A stretch of 64,000 nucleotides of DNA from an uncultured bacterium (GTDB lineage Bacteria > Bacillota > Clostridia > Oscillospirales > Oscillospiraceae), in the NCBI GenBank assembly GCA_949840775.1, contig CATKXO010000010.1, positions 1 through 64,000 on the forward strand, read 5' to 3'. Of the stretch, positions 43,826 through 52,502 are shown piece after piece. The position numbers and the translations under genes are program-made. Each line of letters opens with the position of its first letter. The stretch's first letter is position 1. The notes under the pieces are model-generated. The model was not told the DNA's origin and searched no databases. It saw only the letters and a program-made list of their open reading frames with translations.

Positions 43826-45546
43826 TATCCCGAAAGGGCCTGCGCACCACCACCATTCTGGTCGCCATGGTGGTGGGGGTGGTGAGCATCATCTTGTGCT
43901 GCTGCATCGTCCTGTTCCTGAACCGCTACCGCAGCGCCATGGTGGACAACGCCCGCACCGGCAGCGCCCAGGCGGTGTCTCAGGTCTCCAATACGGTGGG
44001 CAATTACCTGCGGGATATGGAGCAGGCCATGGAGCTGGTGGAGCAGTCCATGTCAGAGAGCCCGGACAGCAGGGACGAGCTGCTGTCTACCTTTTTAAAG
44101 TGCCGCCCCGACGTGGTGGCGGTTACCAGCTACTCGGCTGCGGGGGAGCTGCTGGACTGCTGGTCCCCCGGCCGGGAGCCCAAGGAGGATATCTTTCAAA
44201 ACCTCTCTTTCGATCTGGAGCGGGCCCGCTTGGCCCCTTCCCCCTATATGACCGCCCCCCATGTGGTCACGATCTTCGAGAGCTGGTATCCCTGGGTGGT
44301 CACCATGACCGAGTCCCTGACCCCGGTGCCCGGCGGGGACAATGCGGCGGCCTGGGTGTCTCTGGACCTGAGCTTCTCCAACATCTCAGGCTATATCAAC
44401 AACGTCAGCATCGGGCAGCGGGGCTACTGCTTTTTGATGGACGGGGCGGGAAATATTGTCTATCACCCCCAGCAGCAGCTGCTGTACTCCGGGCTGAAAT
44501 CGGAGGACACCGGGGCGCTGGCCGCCCTGGAGGACGGCTCCTATGCCGACGACACCGTAATCTACTCCCTGACCGGCGTGGCGGACAGCGGGTGGCGGGT
44601 GGTGGGCGTCAGCTATGTGGACGAGCTGGTAAACCGCAGCGTGCGGGAGATGATCCGGCTGTCCCTCTGGCTGGCGGTGCTGGTGCTGGCGGCCGCCCTG
44701 CTCACCAGCTGGCTCCTCTCCCAGCTGCTGGGCCGCCCCCTGCGTGACCTGTCCTCCGCCATGGAGAGCTTTGAGGCCGACGCCGACCACTTCGCCTACC
44801 GCCCGGTGGAGGGCACCCGGGAGGTGCAGGAGCTCTCCGGTTCCTTTGGGCATATGGTGCTGCGCATCCAGCAGCTCATGTCCACAGTGCGGCAGGAGGA
44901 GGTTAACCTGCGCAAGACCGAGCTGAAGGCGCTTCAGGCACAGATCAACCCCCATTTTTTATACAACACCCTGGACTCCATCGCCTGGATGTGTGAGCAG
45001 GGCAGAAATGCCGACGCGGTGAAGATGATTCACGCCCTGGCCCGGCTGTTCCGCATCAGCATCAGTAAGGGGCATGAGCTTATCCCCATTGCCAAGGAGA
45101 TTGAACATGCGGAGAATTACCTGGAGATACAGAAGTACCGCTATAAAAATCAGTTCACGTATTCCTTTGACGTGGACCCCGGCTGCCTGGACTACTACTG
45201 CAATAAGATCACCCTCCAGCCCATCATCGAAAACGCCATTATGCATGGGCTGGACCTGATGGTGGAGGAGGGCCGCATCGACGTGCGGGTGTGCCGGGAG
45301 GGGGAGGACATTCTCTTCTGCGTCCGGGACAACGGCGTGGGGATGAGCCCGGAACAGGCCCGGGCCATCCTGGATGAGGACGCCCAGGACCGCACCGGCA
45401 TCGGGATCAAGAATGTAAACGACCGGCTGCGGATTTACTTCGGAAAACAGTACGGCCTGCGTATCACCAGTGAGCTGGATGTGGGGACCCAGGTGGAAAT
45501 CCGTATGCCAAAGATCAAGGAGGCGGGGGAGCATGAGGCGAGATAG
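43822..45546 (+). CDS. LytS/YesM-type sensor histidine kinase with extracellular sensor domain
   Basis: The 574-residue kinase starts at a TTG overlapping the response-regulator stop. It has a first membrane helix (10-33), an extracellular double-Cache-like sensor (about 34-275), a second helix (280-299), a HAMP linker, a His-kinase segment with QINPHFLYN (His378) and a C-terminal ATPase domain (IIENAIMHGLD, DNGVGMS, GIGIKNVNDRL). It probably reads sugar through the binding lipoprotein encoded directly after it. The 14-bp overlap with that gene implies translational coupling. Confidence 0.93.
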   Translation: MISRKGLRTTTILVAMVVGVVSIILCCCIVLFLNRYRSAMVDNARTGSAQAVSQVSNTVGNYLRDMEQAMELVEQSMSESPDSRDELLSTFLKCRPDVVAVTSYSAAGELLDCWSPGREPKEDIFQNLSFDLERARLAPSPYMTAPHVVTIFESWYPWVVTMTESLTPVPGGDNAAAWVSLDLSFSNISGYINNVSIGQRGYCFLMDGAGNIVYHPQQQLLYSGLKSEDTGALAALEDGSYADDTVIYSLTGVADSGWRVVGVSYVDELVNRSVREMIRLSLWLAVLVLAAALLTSWLLSQLLGRPLRDLSSAMESFEADADHFAYRPVEGTREVQELSGSFGHMVLRIQQLMSTVRQEEVNLRKTELKALQAQINPHFLYNTLDSIAWMCEQGRNADAVKMIHALARLFRISISKGHELIPIAKEIEHAENYLEIQKYRYKNQFTYSFDVDPGCLDYYCNKITLQPIIENAIMHGLDLMVEEGRIDVRVCREGEDILFCVRDNGVGMSPEQARAILDEDAQDRTGIGIKNVNDRLRIYFGKQYGLRITSELDVGTQVEIRMPKIKEAGEHEAR

Positions 45547-46516
45547 GTATTTGGCCGTGTGGGCCGCGCTGCTGCTTCTCCTGTGCAGCTGCGGGGCGGA
45601 CGCTGCCCCCTCCGCCCGGCGCTCTGTGGCGCTGATTACCAAATCCACCGACAGCGAGTTTTTCCTCTCTGTTTTTGCTGGGGCCAGGGCGGCGGCCACG
45701 GAGTACAACCTGGAGCTGACCATCTCCGGCCCGGAGACGGAGGAGGACTATGAGACCCAGAACAAGATGATCGCCCAGGCGGTGGAGGATGGTGCGGAGG
45801 TCATTGTGTTCTCCGCCATCGACTACCAGCGCAACGCTCCCGCCATCGACGCCGCCGCCCAGGCGGGAGTGCGCATCGTATCCATCGACAGCGGCGTGGG
45901 GTCCGGTCAGGTGAGCACCTATATCGGAACGGACAACTACGCCGCCGGGCGTATGGCGGCCCAGGCTGCGCTGGAGCGGGTGGAGGGTCCGCTGTATGTG
46001 GGGATTGTCAACTACAGCGAGGGCACCGCCAACGGCCAGGAGCGGGTCCGGGGGGCGGCGGAGGCATTGGCGGAAAGCGGGCGCGCCCGGATTGCGGCGG
46101 AGGTGTCCACACTGGTAGACGCCCCTCGGGCCCAGACCGATACCGTGGGACTGCTGCTGGCCCATCCGGAGATCAACGTTCTGATGGCCTTCAACGAACC
46201 CACCAGCGTGGGCGCGGCCCAGGCGGTTCGGACGCTGGACCGCTCCGACAAGATTTTTTTGGCGGGCTTCGACTCCAACGTAGTCACCATAGACGGCCTT
46301 CAGGACGGCTGCGTGGACGCCCTGATTGTCCAGAACCCCTATGCCATGGGCTATCTGGGGGTGGAGAGTGCCTATAAGCTCCTGGCCGGCCAGGGCAGCG
46401 GCCTGGAGCCTGTTGTTGATACCTCCACCCAGATCGTGGACCGGGAAAATCTCTTTACCATAGACGGCCAAAAGGCGCTCTTTGCCTTTGACCAGTACCA
46501 GAGTTGGGCGAAATAG
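45533..46516 (+). CDS. Sensory sugar-binding lipoprotein of the first two-component system
   Basis: The 327-residue protein has a lipoprotein-type signal (LLLLLCSC, Cys18 or Cys20) and a periplasmic-binding fold of the LacI/RbsB class: VALITKSTDSEFFLSVFAGARAAATEYNLEL, EVIVFSAIDYQRNAPAIDAAAQAGVRIVSIDSGV, STYIGTDNYAAGRMAA, NVLMAFNEPTSVGAAQAV. No permease or ATPase lies directly after it. Its gene overlaps the kinase gene by 14 bp, so it is more likely a sugar sensor for the kinase than a transport component, as shown for XylFII in Clostridium. Confidence 0.88.
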   Translation: MRRDRYLAVWAALLLLLCSCGADAAPSARRSVALITKSTDSEFFLSVFAGARAAATEYNLELTISGPETEEDYETQNKMIAQAVEDGAEVIVFSAIDYQRNAPAIDAAAQAGVRIVSIDSGVGSGQVSTYIGTDNYAAGRMAAQAALERVEGPLYVGIVNYSEGTANGQERVRGAAEALAESGRARIAAEVSTLVDAPRAQTDTVGLLLAHPEINVLMAFNEPTSVGAAQAVRTLDRSDKIFLAGFDSNVVTIDGLQDGCVDALIVQNPYAMGYLGVESAYKLLAGQGSGLEPVVDTSTQIVDRENLFTIDGQKALFAFDQYQSWAK

Positions 46517-46722
46517 CCAATATTAAAACGTGATTTTTGGCGCATTTTATAGTTTGAATAAAAATTTCTACGTTCTGCGGTGATTTTTTCCCTTGTTTTT
46601 TCACTCCATTTCCTATAATCTTTATCATAGATAAAATAAAATGTTCTTATAAAAGGGCATAATTCTCATCAGCCCCAGAGAGAACGTTTTGTTTTAATCA
46701 ATTAAGAAAAAGGAGAATCGTT
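46517..46722. promoter_or_regulatory. Promoter region of the galactose-type ABC operon
   Basis: This A/T-rich 206-bp region contains TATAAT at 46614-46619 with a weak -35 (TTGTTT at short spacing), suggesting activator dependence. AGAGAACGTTTTGT at 46679-46692 resembles a catabolite-control (cre) site imperfectly. No gene is seen. Confidence 0.5.
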
Positions 46723-48027
46723 ATGAAAAAAGCTCTTGCACTGGCGCTTGCACTCACAATGGTACTTGGGCTGACCGCCTGCGGCGGCGGCGACAAGCCC
46801 CAGCAGCCCGCCGGCTCCACCCCTGCGGCCAGCACCCCTGCGTCCTCCACGCCCGCCGCCGGCCCGGTGGCCAACAAGGACAAGCCCTTGGTCTGGTTCA
46901 ACCGCCAGCCCTCCAACAGCTCCACCGGCGAGCTGGACATGACCGCCCTGAGCTTCAACAAGGACACCTACTATGTGGGCTTCGACGCCAACCAGGGCGC
47001 TGAGCTCCAGGGCCAGATGATTCTGGACTATATCACCGCCAACATCGACACCATCGACCGCAACGGCGACGGCGTGATCGGCTATGTGCTGGCCATCGGT
47101 GACATCGGCCACAACGATTCCATCGCCCGTACCCGGGGCGTCCGCAAGGCTCTGGATACCGCTGTGGAAGAGGGCGGCGCCATCAAGAGCGACGCCGTGG
47201 GCATCAACGCCGACGGCTCCGCCTCCGCCGTCAAGGACGGCAAGCTGACCATCGGCGGCAAGGAGTACACCGTCCGTGAGCTGGCCTCTCAGGAGATGAA
47301 GAACTCCGCCGGCGCCACCTGGGACGCCGCCACCGCCGGCAACACCATCGGCACCTGGGTCTCCACCTTCGGCGACCAGATCGACATCGTGGCCTCCAAC
47401 AACGACGGCATGGGCATGGCTATGTTCAACGCCTGGTCCAAGGAGAACAAGGTCCCCACCTTCGGCTATGACGCCAACTCCGACGCGGTTGCCGCCATCG
47501 CCGACGGCTACGGCGGAACCATCAGCCAGCACGCCGACGTGCAGGCCTACCTGACCCTGCGCGTGCTGCGCAACGCCCTGGACGGCGTGGACATCGACAC
47601 CGGCATCGGCACCCCCGACGAGGCCGGCAACGTGCTCAGCGATGACGTGTTCAAGTATGTGGACGCCGAGCGCTCCTACTACGCCCTGAACGTGGCCGTC
47701 ACCGCCGGCAACTACACCGACTTTACGGACGCCACCAAGCCCTACGCCCCTGTTGCCAACCAGCTCAGCCAGGACGGCCATCCCACCAAGAACGTGTGGC
47801 TGAACATCTACAACGCCGCTGACAACTTCCTCAGCGCCACCTATCAGCCCCTGCTGCAGAACTACGACGACATTCTGAACCTGAACGTGGAGTATATCGG
47901 CGGCGACGGCCAGACCGAGGGCAACATCACCAACCGTCTGTCCAACCCCAGCCAGTATGACGCCTTTGCCATCAATATGGTGAAGACCGACAACTCCGCC
48001 TCCTACACCGCCCTGCTGAACCAGTAA
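46723..48027 (+). CDS. mglB: Galactose/glucose-type sugar-binding lipoprotein (MglB-like)
   Basis: The 434-residue lipoprotein has lipobox LGLTAC (Cys20), a Pro/Ser/Thr-rich linker (to about 50) and a galactose-binding-protein fold. The segment DRNGDGVIGY (about 113-122) matches the Ca2+-binding-type loop region of MglB homologues; IASNNDGMGMAMFNAWSKENKVPTFGYDANSDAV is a sugar-site segment. It is the capture subunit of the importer made with the two genes downstream. AAAGGAG precedes the ATG. Confidence 0.9.
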   Translation: MKKALALALALTMVLGLTACGGGDKPQQPAGSTPAASTPASSTPAAGPVANKDKPLVWFNRQPSNSSTGELDMTALSFNKDTYYVGFDANQGAELQGQMILDYITANIDTIDRNGDGVIGYVLAIGDIGHNDSIARTRGVRKALDTAVEEGGAIKSDAVGINADGSASAVKDGKLTIGGKEYTVRELASQEMKNSAGATWDAATAGNTIGTWVSTFGDQIDIVASNNDGMGMAMFNAWSKENKVPTFGYDANSDAVAAIADGYGGTISQHADVQAYLTLRVLRNALDGVDIDTGIGTPDEAGNVLSDDVFKYVDAERSYYALNVAVTAGNYTDFTDATKPYAPVANQLSQDGHPTKNVWLNIYNAADNFLSATYQPLLQNYDDILNLNVEYIGGDGQTEGNITNRLSNPSQYDAFAINMVKTDNSASYTALLNQ

Positions 48028-48085
48028 TCCTTTTTGGCAAGGACAGGAAACTGCCTCTTCGCTGACAAGTAAATGACTTGCTATT

Positions 48086-48147
48086 GGGGAGAGGAAATTC
48101 TCCATTGGGAGGAAATAACATTCCGCCCGGTGGAGGGTCCTCTCCCC
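48086..48147 (+). other. Stem-loop in the mglB-mglA gap
   Basis: GGGGAGAGGA (48086-48095) and TCCTCTCCCC (48138-48147) are exact complements enclosing 42 bases that contain further purine-rich GGGAGGAAAT. Without a T-run, an mRNA structure that limits or protects the transcript between binding protein and ATPase is more likely than a terminator. Confidence 0.6.
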
Positions 48148-48226
48148 GATGCGCATTTTGAGGGAAAATCCGGCAGGATCGGCGCTTTTGCCGAAACTGC
48201 TAATCTGCATAACAGGAGAGACGAGA

Positions 48227-49735
48227 ATGGCTGATGTAAAAGGCGATGTCGTCCTGTCGATCCGCGGTATGAGCAAGTCCTTCGGCCGAAACCGGGTGCT
48301 TGACCATATCAATCTGGATCTGAAACGCGGAACCGTCATGGGGCTTATGGGCGAAAACGGGGCCGGTAAGTCCACCATGATGAAGTGCCTATTTGGCACG
48401 TATCAAAAGGACGAGGGAAAAATTTATTTAAACGGAAAAGAGATCAGCTTTTCCGGTCCGAAGGACGCCCTGGAAAACGGGATTGCCATGGTCCACCAGG
48501 AGCTGAACCAGTGCCTGGAGCGGAGCGTGGTCGATAACCTGTTCCTGGGCCGCTACCCCACCAACTCCGCGGGGATCGTGGACGAGGGCAACATGAAGAA
48601 GAAGGCCGCTGAGCTGTTCCGCAAGCTGGGGATGACGGTGAACCTGAACCAGCCCATGCGGAATATGTCCGTGTCCCAGCGGCAGATGTGTGAGATTGCC
48701 AAGGCAATCTCCTATAATTCGCAGGTGATCGTTCTGGACGAGCCCACCTCCTCCCTGACGGTCCAGGAGGTGGACAAGCTCTTTGAGATGATGCGGATGC
48801 TGAAGGCACAGGGCATCTCGCTGATCTATATCTCCCACAAGATGGACGAGATTTTTGAAATCTGCGACGAGATTTCGGTGCTGCGGGACGGCAACCTGGT
48901 TATGACCAAGAGCAGCCAGGACACCAACATGAACGAGCTGATTACCGCCATGGTGGGCCGCTCGCTGGAGAGCCGGTTCCCCCCTGTGGACAACACCCCC
49001 GGGGACCCCATTTTGTCCATCCAGCACCTGTCCACCAAGTTTGCCCCCCACCTTCAGGACATCTCCTTTGAGGTGCGGGAGGGGGAAATCTTCGGCCTGT
49101 ACGGCCTGGTGGGCGCCGGGCGTACCGAGCTGCTGGAGACCATCTTCGGCGTGCGCACCCGGGCGTCGGGCCGGGTCTATTTTAAAAACCGGCTGATGAA
49201 CTTCAACAGCGCCAAAGAGGCCATCGAACACGGCTTTGCCATGATTACCGAGGAGCGCAAGGCCAACGGCCTGTTCCTCAAGTGTGACCTGACCTTCAAC
49301 ACCACCATCGCCAATCTGGGGCAGTACAAGTCCGGCCCGGCTCTGTCCACCCCCAAGATGGTGAAGGCCACCAGCAAAGAGATCAAGACCATGCGCACCA
49401 AGTGCATGGGCCCGGACGACATGATTACCAGCCTGTCCGGCGGCAACCAGCAGAAGGTCATTTTCGGCAAATGGCTGGAACGGGAGCCCCAGATTTTTAT
49501 GATGGATGAGCCCACCCGAGGTATCGACGTGGGCGCCAAATACGAAATTTATGAACTGATTATCAAAATGGCAAAGCAGGGCAAGACGATTATTGTCGTC
49601 TCCTCTGAGATGCCGGAGATTCTCGGTATTACCAACCGGATCGGCGTGATGTCCAACGGCTATCTCTCGGGCATTGTCAATACTGCGGAGACCGATCAGG
49701 AAGAGCTTTTGCGGCTCAGCGCGAAATATCTGTGA
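48227..49735 (+). CDS. mglA: Galactose-type ABC transporter ATPase (MglA-like)
   Basis: The 502-residue protein has two fused nucleotide-binding domains. The first has Walker [10 protein letters not shown] (42-50), a Q-loop AMVHQELNQ, and Walker [12 protein letters not shown]. The second has the degenerate P-loop LVGAGRTELLE and signature LSGGNQQKV followed by [15 protein letters not shown]. This arrangement is that of the MglA/RbsA/XylG class. ATG 48227 follows AGGAGA. It lies between mglB and the permease gene, whose start is 15 bp after its stop. Confidence 0.94.
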   Translation: MADVKGDVVLSIRGMSKSFGRNRVLDHINLDLKRGTVMGLMGENGAGKSTMMKCLFGTYQKDEGKIYLNGKEISFSGPKDALENGIAMVHQELNQCLERSVVDNLFLGRYPTNSAGIVDEGNMKKKAAELFRKLGMTVNLNQPMRNMSVSQRQMCEIAKAISYNSQVIVLDEPTSSLTVQEVDKLFEMMRMLKAQGISLIYISHKMDEIFEICDEISVLRDGNLVMTKSSQDTNMNELITAMVGRSLESRFPPVDNTPGDPILSIQHLSTKFAPHLQDISFEVREGEIFGLYGLVGAGRTELLETIFGVRTRASGRVYFKNRLMNFNSAKEAIEHGFAMITEERKANGLFLKCDLTFNTTIANLGQYKSGPALSTPKMVKATSKEIKTMRTKCMGPDDMITSLSGGNQQKVIFGKWLEREPQIFMMDEPTRGIDVGAKYEIYELIIKMAKQGKTIIVVSSEMPEILGITNRIGVMSNGYLSGIVNTAETDQEELLRLSAKYL

Positions 49736-49749
49736 GGGGGGAACATCGT

Positions 49750-51402
49750 ATGGCAGAAAAAATTCTGACTGCGGAGCAGGAGAAACAGCTCCGCAAACCC
49801 ATCGACGACTACGTCGGCGGCATCCAGGAACAGATCAACGCCCTGCGCAAGGACGGCACCGATCGGGTCATTGAAATTCAAAGCGGTCTGGACAGCCTGA
49901 AGCGGGACCGCATCTACACAGCCCAGGAGAAGGAGACCAGGCGGGCACAGCTGCAAAAGGAGCTGGAGCAGGCCAAGGCGGTGGAGGCCAAGAACAAGGA
50001 CCAGATCGCCAAGCTGATTGACGACGCCGTGGGCTACCTCAAGGCCCACTTCGACCAGGACTACTACCAGGCGGTCAAGGCCAGCTGCGTCCAGGAGAAG
50101 GCTCAGGCTCAGACCAAGTATCAGGCGGCGGTGGAGCAGCTCAACAAGGCCCACCAGGAGACGGTGGCCAAGCTCACCGACGCGCAGGAGATCAAGGACG
50201 AGAAGTATGTCCATAAAAACCGGCTGTTCGACGCGAAGATGCAGCTGGCCAAGGACCTTCAGGATGTGAAGGACCGGCAGCACGCCGCCTTCGACCACCA
50301 GTACCATCTGATCGACATGCTGCGCATGTCCAGATTTACCGCCGGTGAGACCATGCAGCAGCGGTGGGAGAACTATAAATACACCTTTAATAAGCGGGAC
50401 TTCCTGCTGCGCAACGGCCTGTATCTGGCCATCGCCGTCATCTTTATCGCGCTGTGCTTCATCACCCCCGCAGTCAAGGGCCCCAACGTCCAGCTGCTGA
50501 CGGTGAACAACATCCTGAACATTCTTCAGCAGGCCTCTCCCAGAATGTTCCTGGCCCTGGGCGTGGCCGGCCTGATTCTGCTGGCCGGCACCGACCTGTC
50601 CATCGGCCGTATGGTGGGCATGGGCATGACCGCCGCCACCATCGTCATGCATAAGGGCATCAACACCGGAGCCGTGTTTGGGCACATCTTTGACTTCTCC
50701 AACCTGCCGGTAATCGTGCGGGTGGTCCTGGCCCTGGTGGTCTGCATTGTGCTGTGCACCATCTTTACCACCATCGCCGGCTTCTTCACCGCCAAGTTTA
50801 AGATGCACCCCTTTATCTCCACCATGTCCACGATGCTGATTATCTTCGGCCTGGTCACCTACTCCACCAAGGGCGTGTCCTTTGGCGGCATTGATGATTC
50901 CATCTCCAAGATGATTATCCCCAAGGTCAACGGCTTCCCCACCATCATCCTCTGGGCGCTGGCGGCGGTGGTCATTGTTTGGTTCATCTGGAACAAGACC
51001 ACCTTCGGCAAGAACCTGTACGCCGTGGGCGGAAACCCTGAGGCGGCCGCAGTGTCCGGTATCTCCGTGTTTAAGGTGACGGTGGGCGCATTCATCATGG
51101 CCGGCGTTTTGTACGGCTTCGGCTCCTGGCTGGAGTGTATCCGGATGTTCGGTTCCGGTTCCGCAGGTTACGGCCAGGGCTGGGAGATGGACGCCATCGC
51201 GGCCTGCGTGGTGGGCGGCGTCTCCTTCACCGGCGGCATCGGAAAAATCTCCGGTGTGGTGACGGGCGTGTTTATCTTCACCGCCCTGACCTACTCCCTG
51301 ACCACTCTGGGCATCGACACCAACCTCCAGTTTGTATTCTCCGGCATCATCATCCTTGTGGCTGTTATGCTGGACTGCTTGAAGTACGTGCAGAAAAAGT
51401 AA
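49750..51402 (+). CDS. mglC: Galactose-type ABC permease (MglC-like) with long N-terminal coiled coil
   Basis: The 550-residue protein is unusual. Residues 1-215 are highly charged with heptad character (SLKRDRIYTAQEKETRRAQL, KKELEQAKAVEAKNKDQIAKLI, later VEQLNKAHQETVAKL) and no signal peptide. Residues 220-550 are a normal branched-chain/monosaccharide permease of about 10 helices, with LAGTDLSIGRMVGMG and ggNPEAAAVSGISV. Classical MglC is about 330 residues, so the extension is extra and should be cytoplasmic. The ATG at 49750 follows GAGGGGGG; the GTG at 49732 overlaps that site. A shared terminator follows. Confidence 0.9.
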   Translation: MAEKILTAEQEKQLRKPIDDYVGGIQEQINALRKDGTDRVIEIQSGLDSLKRDRIYTAQEKETRRAQLQKELEQAKAVEAKNKDQIAKLIDDAVGYLKAHFDQDYYQAVKASCVQEKAQAQTKYQAAVEQLNKAHQETVAKLTDAQEIKDEKYVHKNRLFDAKMQLAKDLQDVKDRQHAAFDHQYHLIDMLRMSRFTAGETMQQRWENYKYTFNKRDFLLRNGLYLAIAVIFIALCFITPAVKGPNVQLLTVNNILNILQQASPRMFLALGVAGLILLAGTDLSIGRMVGMGMTAATIVMHKGINTGAVFGHIFDFSNLPVIVRVVLALVVCIVLCTIFTTIAGFFTAKFKMHPFISTMSTMLIIFGLVTYSTKGVSFGGIDDSISKMIIPKVNGFPTIILWALAAVVIVWFIWNKTTFGKNLYAVGGNPEAAAVSGISVFKVTVGAFIMAGVLYGFGSWLECIRMFGSGSAGYGQGWEMDAIAACVVGGVSFTGGIGKISGVVTGVFIFTALTYSLTTLGIDTNLQFVFSGIIILVAVMLDCLKYVQKK

Positions 51403-51418
51403 TCCCTTCTGCAAACAG

Positions 51419-51464
51419 AAAAACCGCCGCGGGACAGCTTATTGTCTGTCCCGCGGCGGTTTTT
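51419..51464. terminator. Bidirectional terminator between mglC and the sensory lipoprotein gene
   Basis: AAAAACCGCCGCGGGACAG and its exact complement form a 19-bp stem with an 8-base loop and T-runs on both strands. Confidence 0.92.
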
Positions 51465-51518
51465 GCAGTCTGTTTCATGTGGGCTTTCGCTGAGGGGAAT
51501 CACAAAAACCGGGCGGTT

Positions 51519-52502
51519 TCAGTAGGGACGCCGGTCGATGAGCGCCCGGGACAAATCCTCGGGAGTAAAGAGCTGCTCCTGCGTGTAGTAGTGCTTATCC
51601 GGTGTGCTGCCCGATTGCAGCGTCCGGATGACCTCCTCCACCAGGGGGCCCATCATGGGGTCGCACTCCACCTCCAGGGAAATCCTGCCCTCCAGGCAGT
51701 AGGTCAGTCCCTGGCGGGTGGCGTCGAAGGAGACAATCCGCACCCCCTCGGCTCCGCAGGAATAACCCCGCTCCTCCAGGGCCTGGATGGCCCCGAAGGC
51801 AGCGCTGTCGTTTTCGCAGTAGACGGCGTGGAGGACGGGAGGGCCCGCCTGACTGTCCAGCCACTGGGCGGTCTCCTCGTAGGATTTGGCCTGGGTGAAG
51901 TCGCCGTCCAGCTGGGCCAGGAGGTTCCAGTTTTCATGGGCCTCCACCGCCTGCTCCAGGGCGGCGGACCGCCCCAGCTGGGCGCTGGAGCCCAAGGTGC
52001 CCTGGATGTGGAGGATGTTGACCGGCCCCTTTGCGCCCTGAAAGGCGTTCTCCAGCCAGGCGGCGGCCTGTTCCCCCTCCCACTGGAAGTCGGCGCCCAC
52101 GTGGGCAGCGTAGAGGCTCTCGTCCGCTGTCTCGATGGTCCGGTCCACCAGGATTACGGGGATACCCGCCTCCCTGGCCTCCTGGAGCACCGAGTCCCAG
52201 CCGGACACGCACAGGGGCATGAGGAGGATATAGTCCGCCCGCTGCTGGATAAACTTGCGGATGGCGGCAATCTGGTTCTCCTGCTTCTGCCGGGCGTCGT
52301 CGAAGAGGAGGCGGTAGCCCGCCTCTTCGGTAAATACCGAGCGCATGGATTCGGTGTTGGCCACCCGGAAACCGGACTCTGATCCCACCTGACTGACGCC
52401 AATCACGGTAAAGTGGGGCGGGTCCTCCTCGGGCGGCGGCTGCCGGGGGGAGCAGGAGACCGGCAGAGAGAGGCACAGCAGCAGGATAAGCAGTTTTTTC
52501 AT
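51519..52502 (-). CDS. Sensory sugar-binding lipoprotein of the second two-component system
   Basis: The 327-residue lipoprotein (lipobox LPVSC, Cys17) has a LacI/YtfQ-class binding fold: FTVIGVSQVGSESGFRVANTESMRSVF, QENQIAAIRKFIQQRADYILLMPLC, GIPVILVDRTI, VYCENDSAAFGAIQALEERGY and DATRQGLTYCLEG. The QVGSESGFRVANTESM start resembles galactofuranose-binding YtfQ. It is encoded as third gene after the regulator and kinase (4-bp overlap with the kinase), with no permease gene on its strand. It is therefore probably the kinase's sensing partner. Confidence 0.87.
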   Translation of the reverse strand: MKKLLILLLCLSLPVSCSPRQPPPEEDPPHFTVIGVSQVGSESGFRVANTESMRSVFTEEAGYRLLFDDARQKQENQIAAIRKFIQQRADYILLMPLCVSGWDSVLQEAREAGIPVILVDRTIETADESLYAAHVGADFQWEGEQAAAWLENAFQGAKGPVNILHIQGTLGSSAQLGRSAALEQAVEAHENWNLLAQLDGDFTQAKSYEETAQWLDSQAGPPVLHAVYCENDSAAFGAIQALEERGYSCGAEGVRIVSFDATRQGLTYCLEGRISLEVECDPMMGPLVEEVIRTLQSGSTPDKHYYTQEQLFTPEDLSRALIDRRPY

